From positions 96,506,001 to 96,570,000 of the forward strand of contig CM074858.1 in the NCBI GenBank assembly GCA_037501455.1: a DNA stretch of 64,000 nt, in the 5' to 3' direction. The translations under genes and the position numbers were made by a program. A model generated the notes under the pieces. The model did no database searches, was not told the DNA's origin, and saw only the letters and a program-made list of their open reading frames with translations. Of this stretch, positions 46,601-58,610 are shown piece after piece (position 1 is the stretch's first letter; each line of letters starts with the position of its first letter). This DNA is from Lantana camara (lineage: Eukaryota > Streptophyta > Magnoliopsida > Lamiales > Verbenaceae).

Positions 46601-47128
46601 AAGTATATATATATATATATATATTTGATAATTTTAAGAGAAATATATGCTGGATTTCACAATGATTGCAATTGTCCATGCGTATACAGTTCTATTAAAT
46701 GCTTATAAGTATTAAATTCTAGTTTTCATACAGTAGGCTCTTACTCATGGAAATTGATTTAATCTTCTGCTCACAGGACAGCCAGCCTTTTTCATGATTG
46801 AAATTCCCCCACTAATTAAGAATGTCAGCAACTGTATACACCACTAATTACTACATTTATCAAGATAAAAAAGGGGAAATTAAATGCTACTGATGTACAC
46901 GATCGACTACGGTGATTAACTCCCTCGCTGAATTATATGTGCGTCAAAAGGAAAACTTAAATAAGATTAATTATACTTAGCTTATAACGGTTAGGTAAAT
47001 GGTAATTAGTGAAATTTCGTAGCAACCAATGTCGGGTTTTTTTTAATTTTAGTTTGTATTTCATCTTCTATTTCGTTTCATCTTTTATTTTATTTATTTA
47101 TTCTTTTTTTGAAAGAAAACCAATATTA
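46601..47128. other. AT-rich spacer
   Basis: A TA-dinucleotide run is present at about 46600-46624. No gene is visible. Confidence 0.55.
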
Positions 47129-47251
47129 TCAAATCAAAAGGTACAATCGAAACGCAAGCCGAAGCTGCAAGAGATAAATGCTAGTCGAAACTGCAGTTGT
47201 CAAAAGCGAATGTGCTACATAATTAGCCTCACGCTGAATATCAATTTCCAG
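47129..47251 (-). pseudogene. Second LINE 3' end (RNase H C-terminus)
   Basis: The minus strand reads LEIDIQREANYVAHSLLTTA and ends at TGA 47129-47131. The QREANYVAHSL pattern again matches the C-terminal RNase H segment of plant LINE elements. It is unrelated at the nucleotide level to the piece at 44666. A T-rich stretch to its left (about 47060-47110) may be the decayed poly-A tail of an element in minus orientation. Confidence 0.6.
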
Positions 47252-47690
47252 AGGAAATACTAAATAATTAACCTAAACCCTAACAAAGAAACTAAACTTC
47301 CATACGGAAGAGACAAAACTTCCATTCACAAGAGACAAAACTTCCATACGGAAGACTGAAAAAACTAACTAAAGAAACTAACTTAAAAAAAATAGCAGTG
47401 AACGTTTCTTCGTTGCAACGGTTGATTCAACCAAAATCACCCAGATCGTACAGAGCATAGATCTGAAAAGGTAGCGGTGAAGCAGATCTGAAAGAACAGC
47501 ATTAGATCTGAAAAGATAGAGACAAATCAGCGGCAGAAACTGACGACGGAACAAGGTTGAGATGCTAGCGGCAGAATAGATCTAAAACGATCCGATTCCA
47601 AACGGAACAAGGTTGAGATGCTAGCGGCAGAACAGACCTGAGTCGATCCGGCGATGAAACCGTATTTTCCACCGCCGGATCGATGTTTCA
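47252..47690. repeat. Short direct repeats next to the LINE end
   Basis: aaacttccatacggaagaga-type words recur three times at about 47293-47356, and a 30-bp word starting CGGAACAAGGTTGAGATGCT occurs at 47547-47576 and 47603-47632. The word agatctgaaa recurs between them. On the minus strand this has the look of a 5' untranslated leader, possibly of the adjacent LINE with its middle deleted (inference). Confidence 0.5.
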
Positions 47691-47949
47691 ATAAATTTTA
47701 GTCTCTTGAAAGATACAGAAATATCTAGAAAAAATTGTCTCGTCTTTTATTTTACTTTCACACATTCACATTAAATTTGCTAACAGTCGGTTGAGAAAGA
47801 CATTAATAAGAATTTTGTGGGATAGAGTTATGTCTTTCTGACAAATCTCATGTCACCGAGCGTCGTGACATCCCCTCAAGTATTACTAATTGATTGATTA
47901 ATTATAATGACAATTTGAATATTATCAACTAATATACTACGAAATACGA

Positions 47950-48100
47950 ATATTTTTAAAATATTATTTTGTCGGGTCATATTATATTGAACATTCATGT
48001 CAGACACTTCTCACGTAAAAAATTCTCAAAAAAAATTATATCTCCGTATTCGTATCGTGTAGTTTCTTGTTCGTGTTCATACATATATCATGGCTAATAT
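47950..48100. repeat. Diverged copy of the 58082-58234 MITE family
   Basis: The right half is clear: catgtcagacacttctcacgt, then attcgtatcgtgtag, matching in order the inverted form of the 58-kb copy. The ends are degraded. Confidence 0.5.
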
Positions 48101-48178
48101 ACGATGTAAAAAATATTGTTACTTTACCACCATTTGTCACAATTTAACATTATGAGCGTCACCTAATCTTTGAAATTA

Positions 48179-49158
48179 GGGATAATTACCAACGCCCCCC
48201 CTGAGGTTTGACGTTATTACAGAATACCCCCTGAGGTTTCGGAAATTACGAACTTCCCCCTGAGTAGTACACCCTCGCTTACAAATAGCACCGACCATTA
48301 ATTACACCGTTAAATTCAAATTTAAATTCCAAAAACACCCTTAGGGGGTATATTGTAATTTTACTTAGAGTTTAATGATATAATTGTAATATTAGTTAAT
48401 TTTGGATTTTTTGTATTTAAAAAGTTGTTATTTAATTTAATATTTTATATTTTACCTACAAATATAAATTGAATTAGATATTCCATGCATATTTATTTCT
48501 ATAAAATATGATAAGTTATAAATTTCCTTTCATATTTATTTCTTAGTTTTAAATATATTTCGTACAAGCCCATTTAAAGTTAATTTAAAATAATTTATTT
48601 GCAATTATAACAAATTTTACCTCAAAATAAAAATTCATATAAAAAAACCCACACAAAGATCAACTAGTGCATTATCAATTTTTTTTCTCAAAATTGAAAA
48701 TCATAACAAATACACTAATATCAATAAATGCATTAGTAAATTCAAAAAAATATCCGTCAGCCGTTTAAACAATTATTTCAAACATTGAACATGTATGGTC
48801 AATATCTACCGAAAATATTAAGCATCCATAAACTGATGAAATTAGTCTATCATAAAAATATTAAAATAACATTAAGTAGCATTTTATTTAAAAAAAATGC
48901 TAGGTAGACACAAAACTCAAGTACTTACATCAAACCCCCTTAACAATTTCAGTTATTGCATTAGCCCCCTTACCTTTGGCTCTTTATTACATATACCCCG
49001 CCTAAGTTTCAACATAGTAGGGGTAAAATAGTAAATTTCACACAATCCGTTAAATTTAACGGAGGAGATAACGGCCCAGGGGGGAGTTCGTAATTTTCGA
49101 AACCTCAGGGGATATTCTGTAATAACGCCAAATCTCAGGGGGCGTTGGTAATTATCCC
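48179..49158. mobile_element. Mutator-like non-autonomous element (980 bp)
   Basis: Terminal inverted repeats begin GGGATAATTACCAACGCCCC at both ends and match for ~85 bp, with internal words tgaggtttcg and attacgaact(t/c)ccccc. The 9-bp sequence ttgaaatta flanks both ends perfectly (48170-48178 and 49159-49167), the TSD size of Mutator-like elements. The interior is AT-rich without a transposase frame. Confidence 0.88.
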
Positions 49159-49167
49159 TTGAAATTA

Positions 49168-50041
49168 AGGTAGTATTTATTGGCCGTGTATTTGATGTTG
49201 TACTGTACCTTTTTCTGGGTTAAAGAAAGTGAAATTCTTGGTTGGACTAAAGGCACCTTCAGTGTTCATGATCATTAGGTAATGAAAACGAATATACATG
49301 GTAAAAATCATTCAACATTAATTTCCACCTTAGAAGAATAGATTGAAAGGCATCCTTTGTTTGATTTCTATTTTCTTGATTATCTTTTTTTCATTAAAGA
49401 ATTTGAGTTCGGATTCTAATAGAGATTTAGCGAGGTAAATAGTGCATATTCGATCTAAGAAAATAACAATATGTATAGGTTTAATTGAGTGTACGTCTTT
49501 TAAATTTAGAGAGAATGACCAAACAACTAAATGACAGGTATAAAAAATACGATTGTTCTTTTAATTGATTGAGTTCAGTCAAATCGAGTTTGAAGTAGAA
49601 TTTTCTATAAGTTACCTGCTCCTCGAGGACTCTGAGGAGAATATCACGAAGTAGGATATATGAAATTGAGTATGAATAAAAAAACACACGTTTATTGTAT
49701 TTTTATAAATGTAAATTGCGAGCTTTCAATAATGATAGTCATTTTATATATCCATAAGAATATCCCTTCAAATAGAATAATATTATCCATCCAAAAACAT
49801 AAGGCCAATCCAAATTGTATAAGCAGAATATTTATAAGTTATAAAAAGTTAAAGAGGACTTAAAGTTGGGGTGCATATGCAGCTTAGTACAAAAACACCT
49901 TTCAATAATTATAAAAAAAATATGCTCTTTCAATGTAAGAACATTTTTAATAATATATGGTATTGACTATTATTATGTAAATTATTTTTTTTTTTAAAAT
50001 TTCATATCGTCATTATTTGTATAGTGTAATATATATATATA
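49168..50041. other. AT-rich spacer
   Basis: Two short opposed open frames around 49481-49863 show no conserved motif. No other feature is visible. Confidence 0.5.
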
Positions 50042-51651
50042 CTGGCGCGTGTCCCGTGCTATGCACGGTAATCATATATAGATTGTAATTTATAATATAT
50101 TTTTTGCTCCAGTATATTTATAATATATAGTATGTAATTTATAATATTAACTATAAGTATATTAATGTATCGGCAAAATCCACGAAATTTATAGTTTTTG
50201 TAAAATTAAAAAAGTAACTTAAACATATGCAAATAGTATCAATAATATTTACATCTCTAGCAAAAAAAATTCTTTGTTCTATATAAAATTAATGTAATAA
50301 TTTAAGTAACCTAATTAAGAAAGGAATTAATTAACAAATATTGGGATTTTAATTTAAAATTTTAGTGGGTTTTAATTGAAATGGTGTCCTATTTAATTAT
50401 GTCCAAATATAACTAATAAATTCTTAAGAATCATAAATGATTTAAGTGAATTATCATAATAATGTCATTTGACCTAATATGAAATATATATAAGGAAAAT
50501 TAAAAGCACTTCCTATATTATATAGCATGGATCAATGTTTTTAAAACCGGTCCGGAGGACGAACCGGTGGCCTTACTAGTTACCGGTCAGATAGGTTCGA
50601 TCGGTTCAACCACCAGTGGAACCGGTATGATGTCATAAATAAATAAATATTATTTTATTAAATATAAATATGTTTATATAATATTATAAAATTATAAAAT
50701 AGATTTAAAATTCAAATACTTGAAAAAAATTAATAGTTTTTAAGAAATATCTAGAAAATCTGAGATATATTTAAGAATATACTAAAAAAAATTAAGACTA
50801 TACTTAATTTATTTTTGTTGTTGGGAAACAAGCAAAGCCTATTTGTTCTTTTATTTTAAGAATATACTTAATTTATAAAATAATAGAATAAAATTTTTAT
50901 TTAGAAAGATCACAATAAGAAAATAATTGAAGCTATGTAAAACTCTTAACTAACAATTTTCTTCCTAAAATTAAGGGATATGTATCTATAAATTTGGTTT
51001 ATTTCTACAAAAAATGGACGTAATTTTAGTAAATTTATGTCACTTGTATATAAGTAAGTATTGGACACTATTTTTTCTCAATTTTGCAGTTAATTTTTTC
51101 AAATTTTCTTTTAATGTTCATCCTCTCAATGATTCATAGATCTTCTTTTCATCTTCTGCGCGATTCTCTCAATTTTAAAGAACAAAACAATTCATCTTCT
51201 GCTTGAATTTCTTAATCCTCAAAGAACAAGACAAATCTGCCTATTTTTCTCACTGCTTGAATTTCTCAATTATCAAATAACAAAATAAATCTGCTTACTT
51301 TGATTTTTCTCCCTACTTTTTGTGCCTGAATTTCTCAAGGAAAAAATCTGCGGTATTCTTGTTTTTCTCGTTACCGGGTACAATGAACATGTAGATGACT
51401 TGGCTGTACAAGAGGGTTAAAGAATTTGGAATTTTATTTAATTTTTTTAAATTTGGAATTCATTGAACCAGGGGACCGGTCCGGTTATCAGGGCCCAAAC
51501 CGCCGGTTAACCAACCGTGTTTTCCGGCCCTGTACCGGTCCGGTCCCAACTGGTTTAAGGGTCGATTCGAACCGGAACCCTTGCCGGTCACCGGTTGAAC
51601 CGGTCCGACCGGACGGTCCGGTCCGATTTTAAAAACACTGGCATGGATAGA
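50042..51651 (-). mobile_element. Non-autonomous Helitron interrupted by a hAT element
   Basis: Read on the minus strand, the 3' end has a hairpin (CCGTGC-tat-GCACGG on the plus strand, 50054-50068) followed by ACACGCGCCAG and T. Helitron ends are CTRR-T, so one base is changed. The opposite end, TCTATCCATGCTATATAATA in the reconstructed pre-hAT sequence, resembles plant Helitron 5' ends (TCTATACTATA-like). Without the hAT insertion it is about 500 bp and non-coding. Related sequence occurs at 52690-53331. Confidence 0.7.
50533..51640. mobile_element. hAT-like element (1108 bp) in the Helitron
   Basis: The ends are CAATGTTTTTAAAACCGG and, inverted, CAGTGTTTTTAAAATCGG. The TSD gcatggat is perfect (50525-50532 and 51641-51648) and 8 bp long, as for hAT. 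Both subterminal regions are dense in ccggtt/aaccgg and ggtccgg words. No transposase is present; the 70-residue frames at 51426-51672 come from the GC-rich end repeats. Confidence 0.9.
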
Positions 51652-52438
51652 CATAATTAATTTAATTCTCATCTAAAAATATATATAGTACAACTTTTAC
51701 TTTTTATTTTTGCTTCAAAGAAAGAGACTTTTTGAAACATTATAAAACATGATCGAGTTTTAATTTGTTAAAGTTTGTAAATTATAAAATTTATTTTAAT
51801 AAGCTTAATAATAACTAAAATAATAATTTTTAGTTAGTAAAATTGATTTCTAAAAGTACAATAATAATTTAAATTAATCATTTATAATAAACAACTAAAA
51901 TTTTCAATTTATAAAAGAAGAAGAGGCTCACTTATTATAAACCAATTAAAATTAAAGAGTAAAATAAAACTAAAAAGAAATCATTTTTTCTAACAAAAAT
52001 AAAAAAAAATGTGAAAAGAAAGCATTTAGGTCAAACTCATAGAGAGAAATTGATAATCACACTTCAAACCAAAATCTATTGGTTTAAGTAAAATATGAAA
52101 AGTTATTGAATTTTTTATTTTTATTAAACATAGAATAACAATATGTAAATAAAACATACAAAATATAAAAAAAATGGCCATCACAAAAGCATAATGTAAT
52201 TAATGTGAAAGTAAATTTTTAGTTCGAAGAAACGATAAAATATAATATAATCCTTAATAATTTATTAATTAAATATCACTCCCGGTAATTATTTTATGCC
52301 ACAAATATTTTTCCATGACATGAAATAATTTTCCAATGGTATGATTTCATATAATTCACGTAAATAATGTATTATGAATTTTATAAAAATATGGGATGTC
52401 ATGTAGGAATATTATAGAATTAAAGAATTAAAATAAAT
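51652..52438. other. AT-rich spacer
   Basis: No gene or bounded repeat is visible. Confidence 0.55.
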
Positions 52439-52499
52439 CCTACGCTCACAAACTCACACGTGGCGTGCTTACCTGTTCATCCGGAACCGGGGCGTTACA
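52439..52499 (-). repeat. LTR-edge-like fragment
   Basis: The minus strand begins TGTAACGCCCCGGTTCCGG, like the LTR start of many plant chromovirus-type Ty3/gypsy elements, and includes CACGTG. Only about 60 bp differ in composition from the surroundings, so this is at most a remnant; no partner LTR was found. Confidence 0.3.
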
Positions 52500-52689
52500 G
52501 TAAAGTGATTGGATTCTGGACACCTCAGATTCGGACCCATTACTATGTTCTTGAAACTGATTTGATTTTATCATAGCAATCGACAATGGAGAGAACTAAA
52601 AACTTTGATGGGTGTAGATGAAAGGTAAAGTAATTTAAATATATGCAAATAGTGTTAATATAATATTTGTATGTCTAGCTATTTTCTTC

Positions 52690-53331
52690 AAACTAATGGA
52701 GTAATTTAAGTAAATTAATTAAGAAAGGATCTAGTTAATAAAGGTTTGAATTTGAATTTAAAACTTTAATGGGCTTTATGGAAATTATGTCCTATTTAAT
52801 TATGTCCAAATATAATTAACGAATTTTTAAAATTCATCCATGATTTAAGTAATTTTCCGTAATAATATCATTTGAGATAATTCAAAATATATATTCAGAA
52901 AATAAATTTCTGCATTTATTATTAGCCAAAATTAATATCATTTATGGGGCATACTTTGAAAACTCCCCATGAGTTGAAAAAATTTTAGTTAGCTCCCCAT
53001 TTTCAAAATTATTTTTGTTATACATATATAAAAACTCAAGAATTACGTATCTAAATCGCATTATGTCGTATCTAAATCGCAATATGTCGTATATGCCCTG
53101 AAAAATGGGGAGTAAACTCAAATTATGCATCTCATCTGGGGATTGAACAAAAATAAATTTAAAAATGGGGAGTTAACTAAAAATTGAGTCCACTTCTGGG
53201 GATTTTTCACACATTTCCCGTACTATGATTTCTCAATTAAAAAATATTCAACATTTTAGAAAATTAAAATTTAGTTAAAATCAATATAATAGGTCAAAAA
53301 AAAAAATTTGTCCTATATATTATAGCATAGA
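52690..53331 (-). mobile_element. Second copy of the Helitron family, partial
   Basis: 52690-52900 parallels 50290-50470 (tcctatttaattatgtccaa and flanking words in the same order). The right edge reads tcctatatattatagcatag, which inverts to a TCTATGCTATAATATATAGG-like Helitron 5' end at 53331. A palindromic element lies inside (52945-53220). No 3' hairpin was found, so the copy may be truncated. Confidence 0.55.
52945..53220. mobile_element. Short TIR element inside the second Helitron copy
   Basis: The left end tggggcatactttgaaaact and the inverted right end cgggaaatgtgtgaaaaatc match imperfectly, with ccccattttcaaaatt / ccccatttttaaattt further in. The word ggggag recurs. A TSD is not clear. 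The same end type (cgggaaatgccccaaaa) appears at 59716. Confidence 0.5.
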
Positions 53332-54199
53332 TAGATATAAAATGGTACCATAAAAAAAGCAAAGAAAAGATAGATATAGATATAAATATACTAAAAGTAT
53401 ATTGTCCGATTGAAAATAAAACTTAAAAATATCAAACAAACCGAAGATTTTCCACAAAATAAAGGAATGAAAAAGAAAACAAATTAAAAGGCACAATCAC
53501 AACAAATATGACCATAGTAACTATAATTAAAAATTTATAGCATAACTTGGACTAATAAAATAGAAAATTATGAAGATACATGAAATTCTCCAGAATTCAG
53601 AACAAAACAATTAAATGATGAACATGTACAGAAAATTATAGGACAAAAATAAAACACAAGAATATAATTATATAACACTAAAGTATGTATACATGAAAAC
53701 ATAACCATACAAATAAATATACTAAAATGATTTAAATGAATAGAATCATTGGCAAAATATATTATTTTAATAATACTCGAGTAAATGTTGTAAAGTTAAC
53801 TTAATCAAAAGTTAATAAATTCCCCATTTTCTATTATAAAAAAAAAAAAGAAAAAATTCTAGAAAATATAAAACAATCAAATCAAAAAATCTAAAATGAA
53901 ATAAGAATAAAGGAAAATAAATCAAAAGAATTGATCAAAAAAAAAAAAAAAATCAAATATAAATATCTATAATAAAATATCAAGTTACCCGTTTGTAATT
54001 TATGAAAGATGACTCCTCTACCTTTTCATTTGACATTGCATTTTTTATTTTAATGGAGCTTTGATCCTAATGAGAAAATATTACACAAAGAAAATATATT
54101 TGTATTGGTAGGTTTTATGGGTACCAAATTTGTAGAAGAAATATTGTAGATTTAAAATGAAAGGGAAAGAAAACCTAAAGTAATAAAAAATAAGAAAAC

Positions 54200-54398
54200 A
54201 TTTAAATTGTGATTTCATAAATTATGGAAATAATCAAAAAATATTTAAATTAAATTAAGATTACATTTAGTGTCAAATAACCTACCATAAAAATAATTTA
54301 ATCAATTAAAATAATTCAAAATTCTAAGAATTCACCATTTAATCAAAATTGCATTGATTTTAGGTCAAACACGCCCTTCCTATATATTATAGTATAGA
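54200..54398 (-). mobile_element. Third Helitron 5'-end copy
   Basis: The right edge tcctatatattatagtatag inverts to TCTATACTATAATATATAGG, almost the consensus plant Helitron start, and lies next to a T as expected. The 5' end maps to 54398 on the minus strand. The left extent is uncertain because no terminal hairpin is recognisable. Confidence 0.5.
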
Positions 54399-54879
54399 TA
54401 TTTACATCATGTTTTACACCCCTCCTTTGAAGTGTTTATTACTTCTAACTTATTTCGACCTAACTTGTTTCAACTTAAAGTTGCTTTTGCTTTGGTGTAC
54501 TCCCATTCGGCCGCGCATTTAGAATAACCACCCTTATACTTGTGAATAATTAAATTAGTCACCACATGGAGTAAACAATTTTGACCACTTTCCATCTTTA
54601 GTTCACTTAAATCTCCATATAAAATTTATTAATTTGAGTGTAGGAGAATCAAAACTAGGCTAACCCCCTCATTTTTCAGTTTGGCCTTTTAACATGTGTT
54701 TTATCCTAGCAGGAAAGAATTCACACCACTCGGAGCAAGCCACTTTCTTCATAAATTCGAGCCATAATCGCTCGATCTCACCCCACGCATATAAATCCTG
54801 AATGACTGTGACTTAATGACAGATCATACACCGTCCATACCCAAACTCACAAATAATTATTACCTATGATACAAAGATA
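54399..54879. other. Spacer without recognised genes
   Basis: Moderately AT-rich sequence; no open frame or repeat ends were identified. Confidence 0.5.
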
Positions 54880-55030
54880 CGGATACAATGATAAATATAC
54901 GATAAGACACGAATATGACGATACTATTTTTTAAAAAATTTCCTATGTATAAAGCGTCTGACAAAATGCATGTCATGATACGACAAAATGACATTTTTAA
55001 AATTGTGGATGCATTTGAGATTATTACTAA
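54880..55030. repeat. Diverged copy of the 58082-58234 MITE family
   Basis: It retains gatacggatacaatga, aaatttcctatgta, gcgtctgacaa and aaaatgacatttttaaaattgtgg in the family order. Confidence 0.6.
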
Positions 55031-55465
55031 ATTTAGTTTCTACAAAATAGAGAAGTAAATATTAAGAATATCTATATATATAGGCACTCTATAGATTATG
55101 ATATATTTGGATACGACTTCTTTGGATTGCCGATCCACTTAAAGCCAAATTTAGTTTCTTGCCTTTTTTGCATGTATATAATTATACTATACATATATAT
55201 ATATATATAAGTATATGACAAAACTAACCTAATTTTTTTTAATAAAGATTCTAAATTAGTAAATTATGACACTCGTTCACGATGTAGAAGTAATTCTTAA
55301 TAATTTAGTTATTATTAATCTCGATGTTGGGTGTGATATTGTCATCTTCTTATTATGATCTTCATATTGTTCAAAGAGCTACTTTATAAAAAGATTAATT
55401 GAACATTTAATTCTAAGTTTCAGAAAATTTTTAAATTACCAAATAACTTACAAGCTTTTTAAATA

Positions 55466-55797
55466 GGGAAAATTATAAGTTTTGGTATACAAACTCGACC
55501 AATTTAATATTTTTGGTACATTATATTTTCCGGCGATAAAATAGAACTGAAATTTAAAAATCATGTAATTTAATGTATTTTTTGACTGAAACCCAATTTT
55601 ACCCGAAGAAAATTCGACCCGGTTTTACACGTGACAAACTCCTAATTCTTCTCCAACGGGCAAAATCAATTTTCGATAAAAAAATGTGTATTAAATTGCT
55701 TGATTTTGAAGATACAATCTTATTTTGTCTCCAGAAAATAAAATACACCAAAATTAATTAATTGGTCGAGTTGGTATACCGAATTTGCAATTTCCAC
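55466..55797. mobile_element. Palindromic MITE
   Basis: The left arm (ggtatacaaactcgaccaat) and right arm (attggtcgagttggtatacc) are inverted copies. They are flanked by gggaaaattataagttttgg and its approximate inverse caatttccac, and matching extends ~60 bp with ttttggta / acaccaaaa. The ~200-bp interior includes a 62-codon frame with no known domain. Confidence 0.65.
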
Positions 55798-56159
55798 ACT
55801 TTTAAATAAAACTAATTAATCAAGCACTAATTAACCGAGAAAATTTTAATAAGTGTAAAGAAAACCAATTTTAATTAGTGAAAATTTCAATCGAGAAAAA
55901 TTCTAAAATCATCTCAAATAGACTTCTGAATTTGTTAACATTAGTTATGTTCAGCTTCTAAAAACATCTCAACATTACTTGTGAATTTAATGGCCCATTT
56001 TATAATATCTTAATCTCATAATTTTATAACTAGTTATGTAAGACTTTTGCGATTTACATTTTCCACTAAATTTCAATTTTCAATTTCAGGATATCTTGTT
56101 CAAAAGAACCCAAAACCGAAAATAAAATAAAATAACGAGCACTCAATTATGTTATTATG

Positions 56160-56345
56160 ATGTAAAAATATGATTACGGTGATGCAGATACAACACAACA
56201 CGGCATAAATACAATAACATGAATTTCATAGATATGACACTAAACGATATAAATATATTTTTTTAAATTTCTCACGTAGAAAGTGTCGGATATGACACGA
56301 TTCCAACACGATATAATAAAATAATATTTTTAAAAATGTCAACAC
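56160..56345. repeat. Diverged copy of the 58082-58234 MITE family
   Basis: It retains ctcacgtagaaagtgtcgga, acacgat and aataatatttttaaaaatgtc in the family order. The ends are decayed. Confidence 0.55.
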
Positions 56346-57186
56346 ATTAATGCAATTAGATAAGTACCTAAAATAGAAAAACAAATGAAGCGAGGTTTTT
56401 CAATTTCGAGATATTATCTTAAAAAGTTCTAATCTTGTAATAAAAAATATATCCACTCGTTATGCAAAATAATCAAAATCTATTTTAAAAAAAAAAGTCA
56501 GGAGAAAGAAAATAAATACATTACGTGTAATTAAAATAAAATTGGGCTCTAACTATATGGAGGGAAGTGACGAGATGATCCAACAATCAATCATCTTCAT
56601 CACGATCCCTGTAATCCAACAAAAGTCATAGGTAAACCCTTTTGAAAAAGTCGAATCTTTCGTTATGTTCCATCAACATAAATAAAACAAGAAAGTATAA
56701 ATTACACACCCGAAACATTTCGACTTTAATCATGAGAAGAAAAATTCATGCAGATATGGACACGAAACCCTCTCATTTTTTTCAGGTGCACCTCTCTCGT
56801 ACATTAATTTCCGAAGCCTTTTGCAGAATTCAGAAGGAGAGAGATTGGGGTAATAATTTAGGGTTGTAATGTGGAGAAAGAAGAATGATGATGAGACAGA
56901 TGCTTTTCCAAGGATGACCTCATGCGCTTCAGATTTCAGAAAACAGTTTCTTCGGTCATCTGCCAACTTATATCGCTCTATGTTTTGCTTTATTTATCTC
57001 TATCTTTTACCTTTATTTGTGCATATACTTGGAAGGAATTAATTGATTGATGGAAAGAAATCAAGAATATCTCCCACACACACATACACGCATGTATCTG
57101 TGTGTGTTTTGGGTTTATATTAAAAGATCTTTTCTTTTGCCTAGAAGTGATCGACTCGAACTTGTGAGGATGATTCTTATTTCTCA
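56346..57186. other. Spacer without supported gene
   Basis: Opposed 65-78 codon frames at 56642-56966 and 56990-57187 show no conserved motif and overlap each other. No splice or promoter context favours either. Confidence 0.45.
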
Positions 57187-57350
57187 TTGCGGAGTAAATT
57201 ATAATTTTGATATATCAATTCATTTTAATTTATAATTTTGATATAAAAATATTTTTGGTGAAAAGTTTTTTTTGACTTTCAAAATTTATAATTTTATGTA
57301 CTATTTGACCTGAATACGAATTATGATGAATTGATATACTAAAACACAAT
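57187..57350. repeat. Small inverted repeat
   Basis: attttgatatatcaattca on the left is mirrored by tgaattgatatactaaaa on the right, with ttataattttgatat repeated directly inside. The total is about 160 bp, MITE-like but without a clear TSD. Confidence 0.4.
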
Positions 57351-57714
57351 TTTTTCTCTTCTCATATTATCTTTCTTTTATCGGGCATCAAATTTTTTTT
57401 TTCTTTTAGTTTTGAGTTTCATTTTTTATTGTACACGTCCACGCATACCAAGTATATTGATAGGTAATTACGATTAGAAAAGAGATATAATTGTAATCTA
57501 GAGAAAAAATTATAATATTCATCTTGGAATCTCAATTATTTGCCAGTACATATGACATGTGTACATGAGCAAAATAAAACATAGGAGATGAAAATAAATT
57601 TGGAATAATTAAATGCCTTCTTTATGAATTATTGCTGGCTCGTTTATTAACTAAATAATGTGAATCTGAGTGTAACATTGTTAAACGATTAGAAGGAAAA
57701 AATAATTTATCCCT

Positions 57715-58025
57715 GTTTTATAATTGATTTTTTTAATTTTTTAATGCAAACTTTAAAATGTTTCATATCACCATCTTGTAAAAAATTTTAAATTTTCATC
57801 TCGACCATTTAAGTATTAATACGTGTCTCAGTTTCAGTAAAAAATTAACAATTTTCAAAAAGATAATAAAAAATGAATCACGTTTTGATACCTAAATGAT
57901 CGATATGATAATTTGTCAATCTAAAAATATTTATAAAGTATAGATGACGATTTGAAAATTTTTACAAGGCAAAAATGACTATATGAAACATTTGAAAATA
58001 AAAAATTATAAAAATAATTATAGTA
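57715..58025. mobile_element. Palindromic MITE
   Basis: The left arm (aaaatgtttcatatcaccat, ttgtaaaaaattttaaat) is mirrored by the right arm (gatttgaaaatttttacaa, atgaaacatttgaaaa), with gaccatttaagtattaa / tacctaaatgatc nearer the centre. The element is non-coding. Confidence 0.55.
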
Positions 58026-58081
58026 TACTACTTGTGTGTTATAAAAGTGGACATTCGCAATTTACAACCATACGTTGAAAA

Positions 58082-58234
58082 CACTGATGCACAGACACGG
58101 ACACGACACGACACGATACGGATACGGCGACACGGATTTTTTCTTGAATTTTTCACGTGAGGAGTGTCGGACACAGTGTCCGACACGACACGACACGGCA
58201 AAATGATATTTTTCGAAGTGTCCGTGCATCATAG
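58082..58234. mobile_element. hAT-type MITE, best copy of a local family (153 bp)
   Basis: The ends are CACTGATGCACAGACAC and, inverted, CTATGATGCACGGACAC, flanked by the 8-bp TSD gttgaaaa (58074-58081, 58235-58242). The centre is a perfect palindrome, GTGTCGGACAC-a-GTGTCCGACAC (58164-58186), and cacgacacgacacg words fill both arms. Diverged relatives occur at 9518/42060, 47950, 54880, 56160 and 58440. Confidence 0.8.
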
Positions 58235-58439
58235 GTTGAAAATGATCTGACTATTTGCGGGGAAAAAATATATTATTAGATGTAATTATATTATAAAAGT
58301 CTATTAATTAGTATGAAACCAAAATAATTATATATATAGCTATAGGTATTATACAAGAATTGTTAGATGCGAAGTAAGTGATGAAGTTTAGTGGTTGAAC
58401 CATGCATGTTATTTTAATTAGATATATATTATATATTCG

Positions 58440-58610
58440 AATGTTTAGACATATAATTACTATCTATGATATACGTATACTTTTAAAATATCATTTTATT
58501 GATGTATCGTGTCGTGTCGGACATTTCTTATGTGGAAAATTTAAGAAAAAATTCATATCGTCGTATTCATGTCGTGTCGTGTCCGTGTCACCATACATGT
58601 ATCGATCATC
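58440..58610. repeat. Diverged copy of the same MITE family
   Basis: It retains aatatcattttattgatg, tcgtgtcgtgtcggacattt, cttatgtggaaaatttaag and atgtcgtgtcgtgtccgtgt, the inverse order of the 58082 copy. The internal palindrome is lost. Confidence 0.6.

Noticed and set aside
52936..53229. 9-bp TSD for the short TIR element at 52945
   Set aside because: The flanks tatcattta and tactatgat do not match well enough.
56642..57235. Short opposed frames on both strands
   Set aside because: They overlap each other, have no motif and no splice or promoter context.
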